From assembly GCA_036250225.1 (NCBI GenBank), contig JAPZLL010000003.1, positions 992,001-1,056,000 on the forward strand: a stretch of 64,000 nt of DNA, given 5' to 3'. The notes under the pieces are model-generated. The model had not been told where the DNA came from and searched no databases. It was given only the letters and a program-made list of their open reading frames with translations. Source of the stretch: Cercophora sp. LCS_1 (taxonomy: Eukaryota; Ascomycota; Sordariomycetes; Sordariales; Lasiosphaeriaceae). How positions within the stretch are numbered: position 1 is the first letter of the stretch; each line of letters begins with the position of its first letter. Made by a program: the position numbers and the translations under genes. This document shows positions 9,790 to 22,199 of the stretch, one piece after another.

Positions 9790-12700
9790 GAGACAAGTTG
9801 ACTCCGCGGTGGCAAGATCCGACCTGAGAGTCAAAAGGGGCACCCCAACAGGGCGAACACACACCGAACTCGACGAGATGGCACGATCGATCGACCTACT
9901 CTTTAAGCACGCCGACTCTGTCACACGGCATGCCCGGCAGCGTAAATCGAATCGCAGTAGATAATGCAGCCTGCCCAGTACCATGTGTTGGTTTATTCGC
10001 TGTCGCCGATTCAGTGGCATCTGGTGATTTGAGGGAAAGGAGAATGTCGTGTCTCCTTGGCACATGGTGTTTCGCGGGCCGGAACGGGAGGGAGGTCATC
10101 CCGACAACGGGAAAGGAAGCCATGTTTCAAGTTGTGCGGATTGTGGATACCCGCAAAGATGGCCCGATTCCGGTTTTGTCATGTCAGATGGCATCAGATG
10201 GATGATAATTGTGTGCATTTGAGATTCCAGAGAGAACTACATGGTAATGACTGTTGGAAAGACCAGAGATGGCGGCAGTAGGGAAGGTCTGCCGCGGGGA
10301 CAAGCAGACCCAGATATAGAGCTCTGTATACCACCACAGACTTCGTTACCATGTAACAAACCCACATGTATGTCATCATTGTCCAGTTTTGAAACGCGGG
10401 GGAGCACTTTGCACGCAACATGCGATGACTAGAACATGCTTTTTGCTTGGGACGTGGCGGCGTTTCGGTAATCCTTTCCAGATAACCAAATGAATTGGCC
10501 CGAATGGATGAATAAAGTAATAGTTCATGTGCTTTGTCGTGGTTGTCTTTGTATTGGTTGGAAGGGCCCGTGTGGTTTGCCCCTATCTTGGTCATTGGCT
10601 ACGTTCTTACCATATATTGATCTCAAGTGAGCTGGGTCAACCTTTTCGCTGTGCAGAAGGAGAACTGGGCTGCTGAGCTAGGTACCGAAGCCGCAGAGGA
10701 TGTTGAGATGCTGAAATTGGAGCTTTTCTTAGACTGGAAACTTCATAACCTTGTAAAGTCATTATGAAAGGGCTGTGCGTTGAAGGAAAGGTCGCCAGGG
10801 TATCATTGTCCTGAATCATGTTTTCGAGGTTGAGGCCCGACTCTTGAATCTTCTTTTGACGTGACCGCTGCACTTTGGTACATGACCTCGGGTCAATATC
10901 GCGACACCGAGAACGAGCTCGGGGTCCTTGGATCCGCGATGCCAGGGTGTTGGGCCCACACTGCCGCTCACAAGGGGCGGTACGAACGCGGAGAGCAGCT
11001 CTTGGAGGCGGCATCATCTGGGGAAGGACGAGCCTCCCCTCGCTGCACTAGCTCGTAAGCCACTGGTACCCGGAGAGGCCCGGGTTCTCCGTTACATCGG
11101 GCGGTCATGGGGTGTTGAGTGCCGGCTGCTGTTGCATTAGTCGGAAGAGAGCCGCCCCATTCCCTTCCCATCTTGACCCTCGGCCATCAGTAATGGGTGG
11201 CATGCCCTCATCGTTGGAAACAAGCTCTGGTGATTGTTGTACTCGAATACAGGGTTGAGCATGATGGCGAACCAAAGAACAACAAGAGGGTTTCGGGGCT
11301 GCTGACTGTCCGCCAACAGGTGAATGCCAGGCTAGCGTAGCGAGATCTTGTCTATCTTCTGAAACTCGGTATTGGCGGGAGGGAGCGCCCGAGGAGCCGC
11401 CCACTGGGCTCAAGCTTCGCTGGCGAGGCGGTATCATATCAGACTAGGGTACTGCCTCGGGCCGATAAGTGAGGAGATGTAGCGAATGGGGTGTAGCAAG
11501 GCAAGTCTTTGACAAAATAAACGGCACATGCAAAGAGTTGAAGGGATATTCGCCCACTAAAAGGGGGTAAATACAAAATCCCAATACATTATTCGATATT
11601 CAAACATCGAAACCAATGTTTAAACAGGCGCTGAGCCTTTTTGTTGATGCCTGCTGGAATTTGCATCGCCTGTGTAGACCACCTGTAGTGGTATCGGCGG
11701 GTTTAAGTGTACCAATTATTTCGTCACCCAGTTGCGAGGGTAGGAGACCCTCAGGCGGAATGCGATCCTCGGCGCCAAAGGCTCCATCAAACGATCTTGT
11801 CATGCCCACGTGTGAAGGGTAGGGATCATAGAAAGATGGTCAGATTGTGCTTGCGGGGCGGGAGCTCGCACCCAGAACAGCATTTGATATCTTTGGACCA
11901 GCGCTTCCCCGAGGCCGCCTGCTGGCCTCGGTGGTTTCCAGCTAAGCCCGGCCATAGAATCTGTGAGAGTGTTGATTACCCACGAGGTGTTATCGCGATG
12001 CCGGGAGCTTTGGCCATATGCTTAACCGTCACGTTCTAGGCGGTTTGTTATAGGCGGCGTTTCCTGCGCCTGTTTGGTGAGAGAGCCACTCAATGACCAG
12101 GGCTGGGCCTGATCTTACCAACTTGGGAGCTTTGATACTCGCATGGCGAAGGACTGGACATACTGGATCATACCAGAGGAACCCTTTCGCTAAGGAGGCC
12201 GTCATGGAGGAGGGTCCAACCCGCTCCGGCAATTGCAACCCACCCCTGAGATTTGGGCGCCAGCCCAGGGTTTCATTCTGATCGGAACCGGTATCAATGG
12301 AGCTTGACGGAGCTTGACGAGCGTTGGAGAGGCTAACGCCCTATACCGCAGCTATTATGGGGCTGAATGTGGCATATGAGACATCCCGGTTGGTTTCTGC
12401 CTGCATGGCCATGATTTGCTTGTGTCGAGCCTGAGAAATCAAGTTAGAATTGGTGTTGTGCGTCCCTCTTCAGCGTTCGGCTCCGAGTTCCCGGGCGAAA
12501 TGCTGGGTAAAAACGGTTTGAAGGCTGTGCGAGGTCTGTGCTGATTGAGTGGTTGTTGATTTGAGGCAGAAAAGCTGCTAGTAGGCGGGATGTTGATTGG
12601 CCTCTCTACACATTTGGGGGAGCTGTTTCCGAAGTCCAAGGTAATTAAGTTCCATCTGATGGCTCGATGGCTCGAACACCTGTGCAACGGCTGTGGCGTG

Positions 12701-15084
12701 GGATTGAGAGCGGAGCGTTCATTTGTTGCGACCGAATATCAGCAGCAGTGGGCGTTGGATGTGAGCCTGAGCCCCGCATTGGTCAGATTTCACTTTGACC
12801 TTGCCAGAGTCAATTGGGTGTCCAGTCATTCTGTGAGGTTGAGAATACGCTTTTTGGCGGGCGTTGTGAGGTGGTGGTGGACCTGCAAACCCACGCAAGG
12901 CACGAAGCCGCTCAGTGAAGCAGGAACAGTTTGTGGGGTGTGCTATGTGGGGTATGCGTCGGGTGACTAGGGTCATCAGGTCGCTTGAGCGTGGTGCTTG
13001 CGAGATCCCGGGGTGACCCCTGTAACGTCTCGGTGGTCTCGGTGCAGCAGCATTCAAAATCGAGGTCGTCCCGAACGCCAAGGAACACCGTCATGTCTCC
13101 CACCCTCATTTTTTGTGATTTGTGCGGCTCCCGGCACGGTAACGCCGTCCGAAACCCCAGCGGTAGATTTGCTGTCCTCGATCTGGATCTGACAGTTCTC
13201 ACAGGCTCCGCGTCGGAATCTGGGAAACCGACACCCGACCGCGACATTCTCGTGTCGTTGATTCAACATGGCCCCTCTATTTCCCCGGTCTTCGGCTCTT
13301 TTCCTTCTGGAAGGTCTTCACTGCGTTTCCAATGATGCTTACGAGCAAAGTGACGAAGCACAGAAGAGGGAAGCCTTCTAGACGCGGCTGAAACCAGACT
13401 AGCTGTGGAACAGGTTTGCGTCAATATCGCTGAGTATCAACGACAAACAAGGGTGCACCTGGTCTTGTGAAGGTGGCAGCAGCCAGCGCATTGATTTTCG
13501 TGGACCACGCTGCCTATTCGGTGGGAAGCCTGAAGGCCGTTGGTAGGTTGCAATCCAATCGGCCACTTCGTGGGAGATATTGTGTCCAAACTCGATGAGC
13601 TTCCATATTGAGCCGGATTTCGCGACCCTCACAACAAGACTCACATCATGATCCTCTTCGGCGCAACCGCGGGCACTGCTGGTTTATCCAGTTCAAGGCA
13701 AGAATTTCCCAAGATTGCACAATGCGCGCCAAAACGCCAGAAGCATCATGCTATGTCGTGTCTGCTCGCGTGGAGTCATGGGTGTGACCGTGGGACTGGG
13801 AGGTTGAGGGATCTGAGGCTGCCCCAGATTCCCAGGTTTCAACATAACTATGTCGTCGGCAAGCTCTACCTGTGACGGCTCTCATTAAAAAAGACTAGAC
13901 CCGGCCCCAGATGTTGTTTGGACGGCGAAAACGGATCAAGGCGGCCGGACTGCTCGCTTATTGGGTTATTGGGGATAAGTGCCTCGATGCCAATGGCGGC
14001 GGGAGTCCAAGAGGCCTGGCGGGGCTTTTCTGCTTCCCTCCTCTGCAGCGTTGCACCTTCCACCCCCGCATGCCACTCAGTGCCCGCCCCCTGCCCGCCT
14101 GCACTCAACATTGCTTCCATCCTTGCGCTTTCCTCTCGCGAGCTGTTTTCTTGTTGCCAGTAACGGCGGCGCCGCAACCCCGCTTATTATATCGTCAGCA
14201 TGCTCCCGAGAACTGACAGGTATCCTGTAACTTCGACCTGATTCGCCTTTCCTGCCTTGCCGAAGGTATCCTTGGAACCAAAACGCCGCCCCTGGGGTTG
14301 CCTGGGGTCTTGCAGCAAACAAGGACCAGCTCCGGGGAGTAAAGCCGCCTTCCAATCCTGGGTTCGGGCCTTCGTATGTGGATGGCGGGCGTGTGTCTCA
14401 CGACTAGAGCAAGGCCTCCCCAGTTTTCCATCTCAAGGACAAGCTTCACGAGCATTGCCAGCCTGGGGTAGTTGTCAACCTCGCTTCGTTTCCCACCCCT
14501 AACGTCACTTCGATGTTGAGGGACCACACCCTCCTCGTCCATCTCGCCTGGGGTCATTGTTCCATCAACGCTGCTTTACAACCGCATCCTGACCAATAAC
14601 TCGGTGTTCGGCTCAGACCCCGCTCCTTCTGGCGGGTCTCATTCCCGACCTCTTCCCCGGTCTGAGTGGATAACGCAGTGAGGTTGTCCTCGGTGCTATA
14701 TTGCAGCCGGCCAACTCAATCATTCCACCCCTACCTACACTTGGGTGGCTCGGTGCATCCGTGTCTTCACTACCTCCCGAATCGCCCCAATCGTCTGGAA
14801 GCCACACCTCAGGGACAGTCTCCCTAAGCGACTTACAACATCACGCCCCAAACATACACACGCAACATTGAACCCAATGCCGGAATCCTTGCTGGATACT
14901 AAACTCAGTTCTGTAACGCACTCAGCCTGGGAAAACTGGACTGGCGGTCCGGGTCAAAAAAGGGGAGAGGGGAGCCATGCTTGGTAGCGCACAACGACCG
15001 TCAAGCTCACGGGCTCTTTAAACCGTCTTCCTAACACTCCCATTCACGCATTTCGTTGTGGAGCGCCCAGTGGAATACCCGAGC
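9790..15084. other. 5.3-kb region with no recognisable gene
   Basis: The longest gene-free stretch in the window. Both strands hold only short frames with no known motif, and no set of them could be joined by good splice signals into a convincing protein. Base composition is not AT-rich, so this is not a typical RIP-mutated transposon remnant. The right part (about 14,000-15,084) is pyrimidine-rich on the plus strand and is probably promoter and leader of the Zn2Cys6 gene. The rest could hold noncoding transcripts, regulatory DNA or a lineage-specific gene that I cannot recognise. Confidence 0.5.
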
Positions 15085-18045
15085 ATGGCTGCTCGACAAT
15101 ATGAGCCTGGCACGGTATCTGCCCTGCCGGGGCTTCATTCGGTAGCAATGTCTCGCCCACAGGTCAGTATCGAGCGACTACCTACACGTCGGATGAGCAA
15201 CGAGCCTCGGGAGTCCATGAACTGCAAATCATGTCGAAAGAGAAAGGTATGGGGGCTGCAGCGAGACCATGTCGTCCCCTGTGGTTGCTAACGACAACTG
15301 TCAGATCAAATGCAACCGCCTTCGACCCGCGTGCGAGGCATGTCAAGTTTTCCAATGCCCTTGCATATACGGTACGTGGAAGGTCCTCCATGTTAGCCTA
15401 TAAAAAGTGGCTACAGTCGTTCCCCTTTCTTCTTGTTCACCGTGCTCACGTTCGTTCCCCAGACGCCGTCCCCAAGAAAAGGGGCCCAAAGACAGACGTT
15501 TTAGAAGCTCTGCTCAAACGAGTAGACGGACTAGAGGCCAAACTCAAAGAAAAGAAGAACGAGCCGGAAACTCCAACGTCCGAAACCGCCCTTGTCGCTG
15601 GCGCTGATGAGCCGCTGTCTGCTGCGTCAACATCCCATACCGCAGCTGAGATCAGAGCAGGACCATCGCAATCGGATGCCACTAGTCGTGATGACGAAGC
15701 CGCGGAAGTTTCCATTGTATCTCCCACCGAACCCAGGTAAGACAACCGCGCACTTCTACAATTTGCTGGTGCCCATCGGCTGCAAGATTCCGACTGTTGA
15801 TACTAAACTCGTTTTAGCGAGCCTGTCCCAACAGTTCAGCCAGACGCTCTCTTTGACACGTACTTTACTCGTTTCCACGCCAAACCCTTTTATGTTCTCG
15901 ATGAGTCTACTTTACGCCAGCGGTTGCAGCTAGGCCAAGTGCCTGGTTACCTGATTCAAGCGATTTATGCAGTCGCTGCCAGGTATACACCTCACCCAAA
16001 CGGGCACCAGTCGGCCGTGAAGCTTAGTGAGGATTACGCTTCTCGGTCCAGGACAGAGGTCGACACGGATGAACCGTCCGTTGACGCATTACAAGCCCTT
16101 ATGCTTCTGGTTATCGCGTTTACAGCCGCGGGGAAGGGAAAGAAAGCATACATGCTTTTGAGTATGTAGATATATCCAACTCCTGGTCCCAGAACTGACA
16201 ACGTCACTAGCAAGCGCTGCGGGTATGGCCATGGCTTTAGAACTACATCGCGAGCTGGACGTCAACGCGCGAGTCACTCCCGTCGAGCGAGAGGTACGCC
16301 GAAGGCTGTTTTGGAGCTGCTATCTGCTTGACAAGTTCATGGCCTGTGGCTCCAAGCGGCCATCTTTGATTGCGGATAATACGGTTCTCTTGAGACTGCC
16401 CTGTTGGGCGCCCAACCCAGTCTCACTACCGATCGAGGGGGAGTTCTTCCAAAGCGGGTCGAATCTGCAGTACCTACAGAGCACCGGGAAAAAGTCGCAG
16501 GGCAGCAACGGTATGCTCATCGACATCTGCAGGATCCTAGGGACCACCAACAGGTATCTGGCAGCTGGGGGCGTCAAGGGCGATTCGCATTTTCCTTGGC
16601 ACTCGCTCTCTAACCTCTCCAAAATCCGCCAAGACCTGGATGTTTGGGCCTCTGGGACATCAGACGTATTTTCCAGTTTGGATTCCCTTTTTGGACAGGC
16701 AGACTCTACCGTCTTGGTGCTGAGCAAGCTCATCTACCATCTGATTCACTGTCTGGTGTATAGGCCATTTCTCCCCATCGACCTCGCCGAACTAGCCGGT
16801 ACGGGCCAACACCAATCGTGGCAGATCGAGGCGACAAATATGTGCTTCCTTCACGCGAACGCTATTGCAGAGTTAGTCGAGCTTGGAAATCAGGCGGCAT
16901 CGATCGAATGGCCAGCATTTGTGGGCTACTGTATCTGCACGGCCGGCACCGTCCATATTCACGGTGCGCACTATACTCGGGGCGGAAACACGGGCGAAAT
17001 GAGTGTGTTTAGTTCGTCGGGCGAGTTTCTGTCGAGGGAGATGCAGCAGTTGAGCGAGTTGCGCTACGCTTGGGCGAGTGTGCAGCATCAGCGCGAGACC
17101 CTCCAGGGTATCTTTCACGCCCATTCCGAGCTTGTCAAAAGCCTGGCCAACAACCCTCTGAGATATTCGCCAGCTTTCCATCTGGAAGACTTTTTCGATC
17201 GCTATTCCAACATCGATGGCCCTGGCGGGCAAACATTCAGCTTTGACGCAGCAAATTTAAGTCTTTCTGACGTGATAGTAGACTTTACTGCCGACTCGTA
17301 TACAGGTCCGGATCTCTACGCACCCCGTCATGGGAGCACCGATATGGGACTGAACCGTCCCACCCTCAAGCGCAAAAATACAGCACCCTCAGGTCGAAAA
17401 CGGCCTTCGTTTCTTGGAAACCTGCAGCTCGCTTCAGGGGCGGGCTCTTCATCACAGTCACGATCACCTTACCCGTCAGTTCCGACGCCATCCATGGCAT
17501 CCCAGATGTCTCCTGGAATGCTACGCTCGCCGATGTCGATTGCCCCCCGTCATGACCTGCAAGGGCGAGGTGGCCAGATGACCATAAGCGAGGCTCTTAC
17601 TCCGAACACGCCGATGGTGACTTCCACACCAACCTTCCCTCCTGCTCCGCAAACACACGCCCAATCGAGCCTCGGCCAGGAACCGGCCAGCATTCCAAAC
17701 ACAGGCTTCAGTCCATCGTTCAACTTTGCACAGCTCCGGTCTGCTACTCCCGGCCCAAGTAACACACAGCAAGGGTACGATCCAATGTTTGGGGAACTTC
17801 CAACGAATGCCTTTTCAAGTCCTGCACCGTGGCATGGAGAAGATGGGGGCGGCGGTGGTGGCAGCAAACCAGCCAGAGCCATGAGCCCGGGCAGTAAAAG
17901 CCAGAACGGAAGTGCAGTGTCTGGGCCAACAGAGGAGAAGGATCCCTTCCTGAGTCTTCTTGAACAGCTAGCCGAGAATGAGTCTGCGATGGGAACTGGA
18001 AATGAGCTGGATTTCTTCCTTGCTGGCGCGCCTTCTGGGAGTTGA
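15085..18045 (+). CDS. Zn(II)2Cys6 fungal transcription factor
   Basis: Nuclear DNA-binding regulator of 893 residues. Exons: 15085-15246, 15305-15371, 15463-15736, 15818-16161 and 16211-18045. The binuclear zinc cluster starts at about residue 48 with CKSCRKRK and continues in the 67-nt second exon as IKCNRLRPACEACQ; spacing is C-x2-C-x6-C-x6-C-x2-C-x6-C. A basic linker (PKKRGPK) and a coiled-coil-like segment (LLKRVDGLEAKLKEKK) follow, the usual dimerisation element. The fungal-specific middle homology region runs from about residue 170 (FTRFHAKPFYVLDES) through the ELHRELDV and RRRLFWSCYLLDKF motifs typical of that domain. The last 230 residues are Ser/Pro/Gly-rich, including a poly-Gly run. 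Two introns flank the zinc-cluster exon. The regulated pathway cannot be read from the sequence. The start is the first ATG of the frame in this exon. Confidence 0.9.
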
Positions 18046-18345
18046 CGGCGTTATATGGGATCCAGAGGTTCTTGGCTACATTTTTCCCGCTCAGCGAAGC
18101 GACGGGCGCGGCGTAGGGACGGGAAGCGGGTGCTCAAATCGTTGTGATTATCTGGAGGACCATAAAATTGGCGTTGGATGGGACGATTCACCGGTGACCA
18201 TTGTGGTTGTTTGGATGTCAATATACAGACCGTCTTGGTACATACATAGGTTGGATATTTTCATTCATCTGTAAAGGGATGAATTTGGGTGCTACACTGA
18301 GCGGGATATACCCATACATAAATTTACATATCTTCTTATCGTTCA

Positions 18346-19654
18346 TCACCCGTCTCCTTCCCTCCCCCGAACAACCTCCCACCGATATGCCACCGCCCAC
18401 CTCCCATCCAACTCAACATCCCACGCAGGTGGCATCACACTCACCACGCCTCCCTCCACCACTGCATCTCTCCTCCCACCGCCCAGACCCTCCACAGAAT
18501 TCCCATTCCCACCCTCCCCAGCCAAGATTGCCCTCGCCAGCGGCCCAACCTCCCCGTTCTCACCCAGCACCTGCCCCAGTATAAGCCTCATGCCTGGGCC
18601 ACCATTCCGCACCTCCTCGATACCAAGCCGCACCGAGGAATGCGGCTGCTCTGCATCGACCTCACTCTCTTTAGCCTCGATCAGCCAATCGCGTAATTCA
18701 GCGGCCAAGCCACCAGGGAGGTAGCGGTCTCCACGTCTCTGCGGGGGAGAGAAGACGTTGCTCATATCAGGCTGCGCTGCAGCTGTGGTTGCGGAATCAC
18801 CAGGGACACGTCGGAAGGCAGGTGGCGGGCGGAAGATTGGTTGTTTTTGGTTTGGGGATAATGAGGTGTGTTCATTTTGGTTTTGAGTGGGTGAGGATGG
18901 GAGGGAGTGGGCTGGCGAGGAAGCACCGCTGACGGAAGCATCGGAGATATCGTTGAGGGTTGAGGGGATGAGGGGGTCGTATGGGAGGTCGGCGAAGGTT
19001 GGGAGAGGGTTGTGGGAGGGGGTAGGGGAGCTTGTGATCGAGAGGGTTTCTTCTTGTCCTTGTTGTTGTTGTTGATCTTGTTGATCTGAAAAGTGGGAGG
19101 GTGTAGGGGAGGAAGTGATGGAGATTCGGCGCCGTTTAGGGAGGCGACCTTCGCTGTGGCTGGGCTGGTTGATGGGGGATTGGGAGATGTAGGAGGATCC
19201 GAGCTCTACAGGCTCGGGGAGGTGGTAGTGGTGGCTCTCTTGTTTTGTTGTCGTCAATGAGGTGACGATTGTTGGAGAGTGGCGAGAGGATAATGGTTCG
19301 GGACTGTCTTCTTCGTCATCGATTACGTCCTGGGTTGTTCTGAGGCGTGAGGTTTTTAGCGTTTTGAGAGTTAGAGACGGGGTTGTGAATGCGGATGTTG
19401 TTGCCTGGCTGGCTGGTCCGGGACGGGGGGTTGACGATGTGGAAAAGCGAGGTGTAGCACGGAAGTTGTTTGGCCCGGCTGACGTCCTCTCCTGGTTGTC
19501 ATTGCGAGTTTGTCCGGGTGTGTTACTGACTCGTTGTAAATTTTGTCTTTTGATCGGGGGCAGAAACCGGGAAGGCGCGGGTGTCTGGGATGTATCAGTC
19601 AGTGACGTGAACGGTGAGGTGAGTGAATTACCAGACCTCCAGCGGGGGAACCAT
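18346..19654 (-). CDS. Uncharacterised Ser/Pro-rich protein with conserved C-terminus
   Basis: Not recognised. A single minus-strand frame is open from 19668 to the stop at 18346, about 440 codons, far longer than chance, yet its first in-frame ATG is deep inside. The simplest model has an 18-nt first exon (ATG at 19654-19652, ending 19637), a 52-nt intron with a weak GTCTGG donor and a good ACATCCCAG acceptor, then exon 2 from 19584; this gives about 418 residues. Seen in the protein: a basic nuclear-localisation-like PKRRRI, two copies of SITSSPTPSH separated by a Gln run, and a more ordered C-terminal part with DRYLPGGLAAELRDWLIEA and RWAVAYRWEVV. It converges on the Zn2Cys6 gene, whose stop is 300 bp away. 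The 5' end is the uncertain part. Confidence 0.65.
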
Positions 19655-19942
19655 CGGGATATCCTATATCAGGTCTCACTTGAGTTTAATGAAAGGACCA
19701 TTATTTTTTGTGTGATAATGTAAGGTATTTCAGGTTGATGCTTGTGAAGCACAGGTGAACATTTCCCAAGTGCCGTGAGTGCCTGGATTCACAACCCCAA
19801 CCCTTGAGGAGATGGGGTTAGGGTTACACTCGGCTGTGACATCTTGTCTGCTATCAGAGGCATTGGGAAGAGAAGAAAGAATTCGCATACACGGAGTTGG
19901 TCTTATAACATTGTCTCAAGATAATTAGAAGTGCCACGGTTG

Positions 19943-21565
19943 TCAATGATCCAGAGTGCAGTTCTCACACTGCCAGCAACCTGTGAAATAGATACCCCCG
20001 AACTTAGGTACCCCCTTGGTTTGGAGGATGAGGATGCAGTCTTCCCTTGCATTGCCGCGGGCCAGAATCATGCAGTCCTGCAGAAGACGAAATATCGAAA
20101 TGGCGAGCACGAAGTTGGGACTGATGGGACCATCCCCCAAGCTCTTAAACGTCACAAAGACCACGCAGGGAATCCGACCAGCCTCGCTTCCAGCAAGCTT
20201 CTTGAGGAAACTGGCACGTTCGTCGTCAGAGACTCGTCCGCTGGTGACGAGGAACCAAACAGAAGGCGGGTTGTTGGAAAATAAATTACCGTCGAAGATG
20301 ATCGAAGGTTTGGTCTCCCCAGAAGACCTGACGCGGTCCAGGTCGTTGAACGACTTGAAATCCAAGTATTCGTGATTCCTGGTACAGTAGTGTTAGATCT
20401 GTGACCAAGATCATGGCAGCAAGAGACAGGACGTCAACTTACCAGGCCAAATAGCGTGCTAGCTTCCGCCCCGAAAGAAGGCGAACAGACCTGGTGTACA
20501 GCGCCTCGACTTCCTCTTTTCGGTCGCGAAGACACTCCTCCATGACTCTCTTGACAAATGTTTTCTCCCCTATGAAATATTGTTAGCTTGATACTTCCCA
20601 GGTAATCAAACTACACGGCGAAACGCAGGAAAGGGGTAAACGACAAGAGAGTGAAACTTACACTTGAGCGATCCTCTCGTGGCAGCTGACCGGTCGACTG
20701 TAAAGACAACATTGGCGTCTGTGAAGAGATGAGACTCGAGTTCCTTTTTGTCGTTGGTTGTGAGTTGCGCGTCATCCTGGGATGCTGGAGGTGTCGAGGT
20801 ACCAGGCAATGCCGCGGGCTGTGTGTTCGTGACTGGACGAGAGGGAAGTGGGGGTTGGGTCAGCTGCAGGACAGTCAATGGCAGCGTGGAAGGTGTGTCC
20901 GTGGCTGTTGTAGAGGAAAGAGTAACCGTGGGTAATGTATCCGCAACCAGAGGAGAAAGGGGATTGGCCTGCTGCGAAGCAGTTGGCCGTGGTGTGGACG
21001 ATGAATCCGCAACAAGAGTAGAGGAAGAAGAGACCGGAGGCGAAGTGGGTGCGGTCAGTCGCGAGGCGTCCGGCAATGCTGTGAGGTTTAGATCCACAGC
21101 TGAGGCAGGGGAAGGACTGGTGATGGAAGATGTATTCACAGCCTGGGTGTAGGGGCCGCCGAATAGGGATGAGGTGGAGGAGGTAGGGAAAAGACTGCTG
21201 GCAGAAGACGCATCCGGGGCCCGAGTGTGGGGGTTATTGAACAGGGATGGGGTGGTTGAGGTCGGGAAAAGACTGGTGGTGGAAGATGTATTCGCAGCTT
21301 GAACGTGAGGCCTGTTGAAGAGGGATTGGGTGTCGGAGAAAGTCCATGTGTTCGCAAACGGGCTAGTGGATTGATCGACTTTGAGAAATGCTTCCGCGAT
21401 CGGTGTATTGGTAGGGTTTGCCGGAAGCTGGGGCATTTCTGAGCCTGTCATTGGGGTGTCGTTCTCCGGAACAGCCTCCGGAACAGCAAAAGTACCCATG
21501 GATGAAGCCGGCACAGGTGGAGGTGTCGGAGGTCGCGTCTGGGGCGGCGAGGCTGTTGGCATCAT
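19943..21565 (-). CDS. Uncharacterised protein with repeats and a conserved C-terminal domain
   Basis: Not recognised. Exons 21565-20662, 20569-20443 and 20378-19943 give 488 residues; both junctions have consensus GTAAGT donors and keep the frame. The first 270 residues are Ser/Thr/Pro-rich and contain three 26-residue tandem repeats beginning SLFN or SLFG. The C-terminal 200 residues look folded: a basic/acidic helix region (EEVEALYTRSVRLLSGRKLARYLAW), then alternating hydrophobic segments such as PSVWFLVTSGR and IPCVVFVTF, which would suit an alpha/beta fold. It ends in CWQCENC. The start is the first of two adjacent ATGs just after an in-frame stop; an upstream exon is possible. No function is proposed. 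Confidence 0.72.
21092..21325 (-). repeat. Three 78-bp in-frame tandem repeats
   Basis: Residues 81-106, 107-132 and 133-158 of the flanking gene repeat a 26-residue unit that begins SLF and carries a P-H/Y-x-R/Q element, an NTSS or DASS element and SLFPTS; the third unit degenerates at its end. The unit is exactly 78 bp at the DNA level, consistent with tandem duplication without loss of frame. Confidence 0.7.
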
Positions 21566-22199
21566 GGAAAGACGAGGCAATGATTGGTGATCTCAGAGGT
21601 TTTGAAGATGGCTGAGGGACAATATGAGAATCTCGAGGGCGAAGAGATAGTGTGTATGCGTGGAAAGATCCGCTGTTGGAGTGTTCGTCCTTCGAGGCGG
21701 GGATGACACAGGGGGTATTTATGTTCGTTCTTGAGTAGGCTACACTCTCCAGCATGTTTTACACTTTCATTGTGTGACTGAGAGCGCCCATGCCTATCCT
21801 ACTGCCCTGAGGTTTACTGTTGATGTGTTGCAGTATCCCCTTGCATTCTTATGTCTTAGGCGTCCTCATTCTGGTGGACGAAAAGATGGCAAATTGCCGG
21901 TTCTGTTTTGTGAAACCCCGAGGACAGTTATTAGTGAGAGGAGTCATACGATTAAGGTAAGAGGCTAAAAGTCTGAGGTGAATCCCGAATGAAAACAAAC
22001 GAAACCGATCATAGCAGCGAGGCAACCTGGAAACCGAACAACCTGGAACCAAAAGACAAAAAATTGAACGGCGTGAGCCACAGAGTTGTCAAACACGCTT
22101 CACCCAAGTCCAAAAACGAGAAAGCATCAGTGATCCGCCCACCATCCCTCGACCATTGTGTATGTGTCTAACCCAATCCCAACACCGTTGTCTAACCCA
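21566..22199. other. Intergenic region
   Basis: About 630 bp between two minus-strand genes: promoter/leader of the repeat protein and 3' region of the homeodomain gene. No coding or structural feature seen. Confidence 0.5.
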
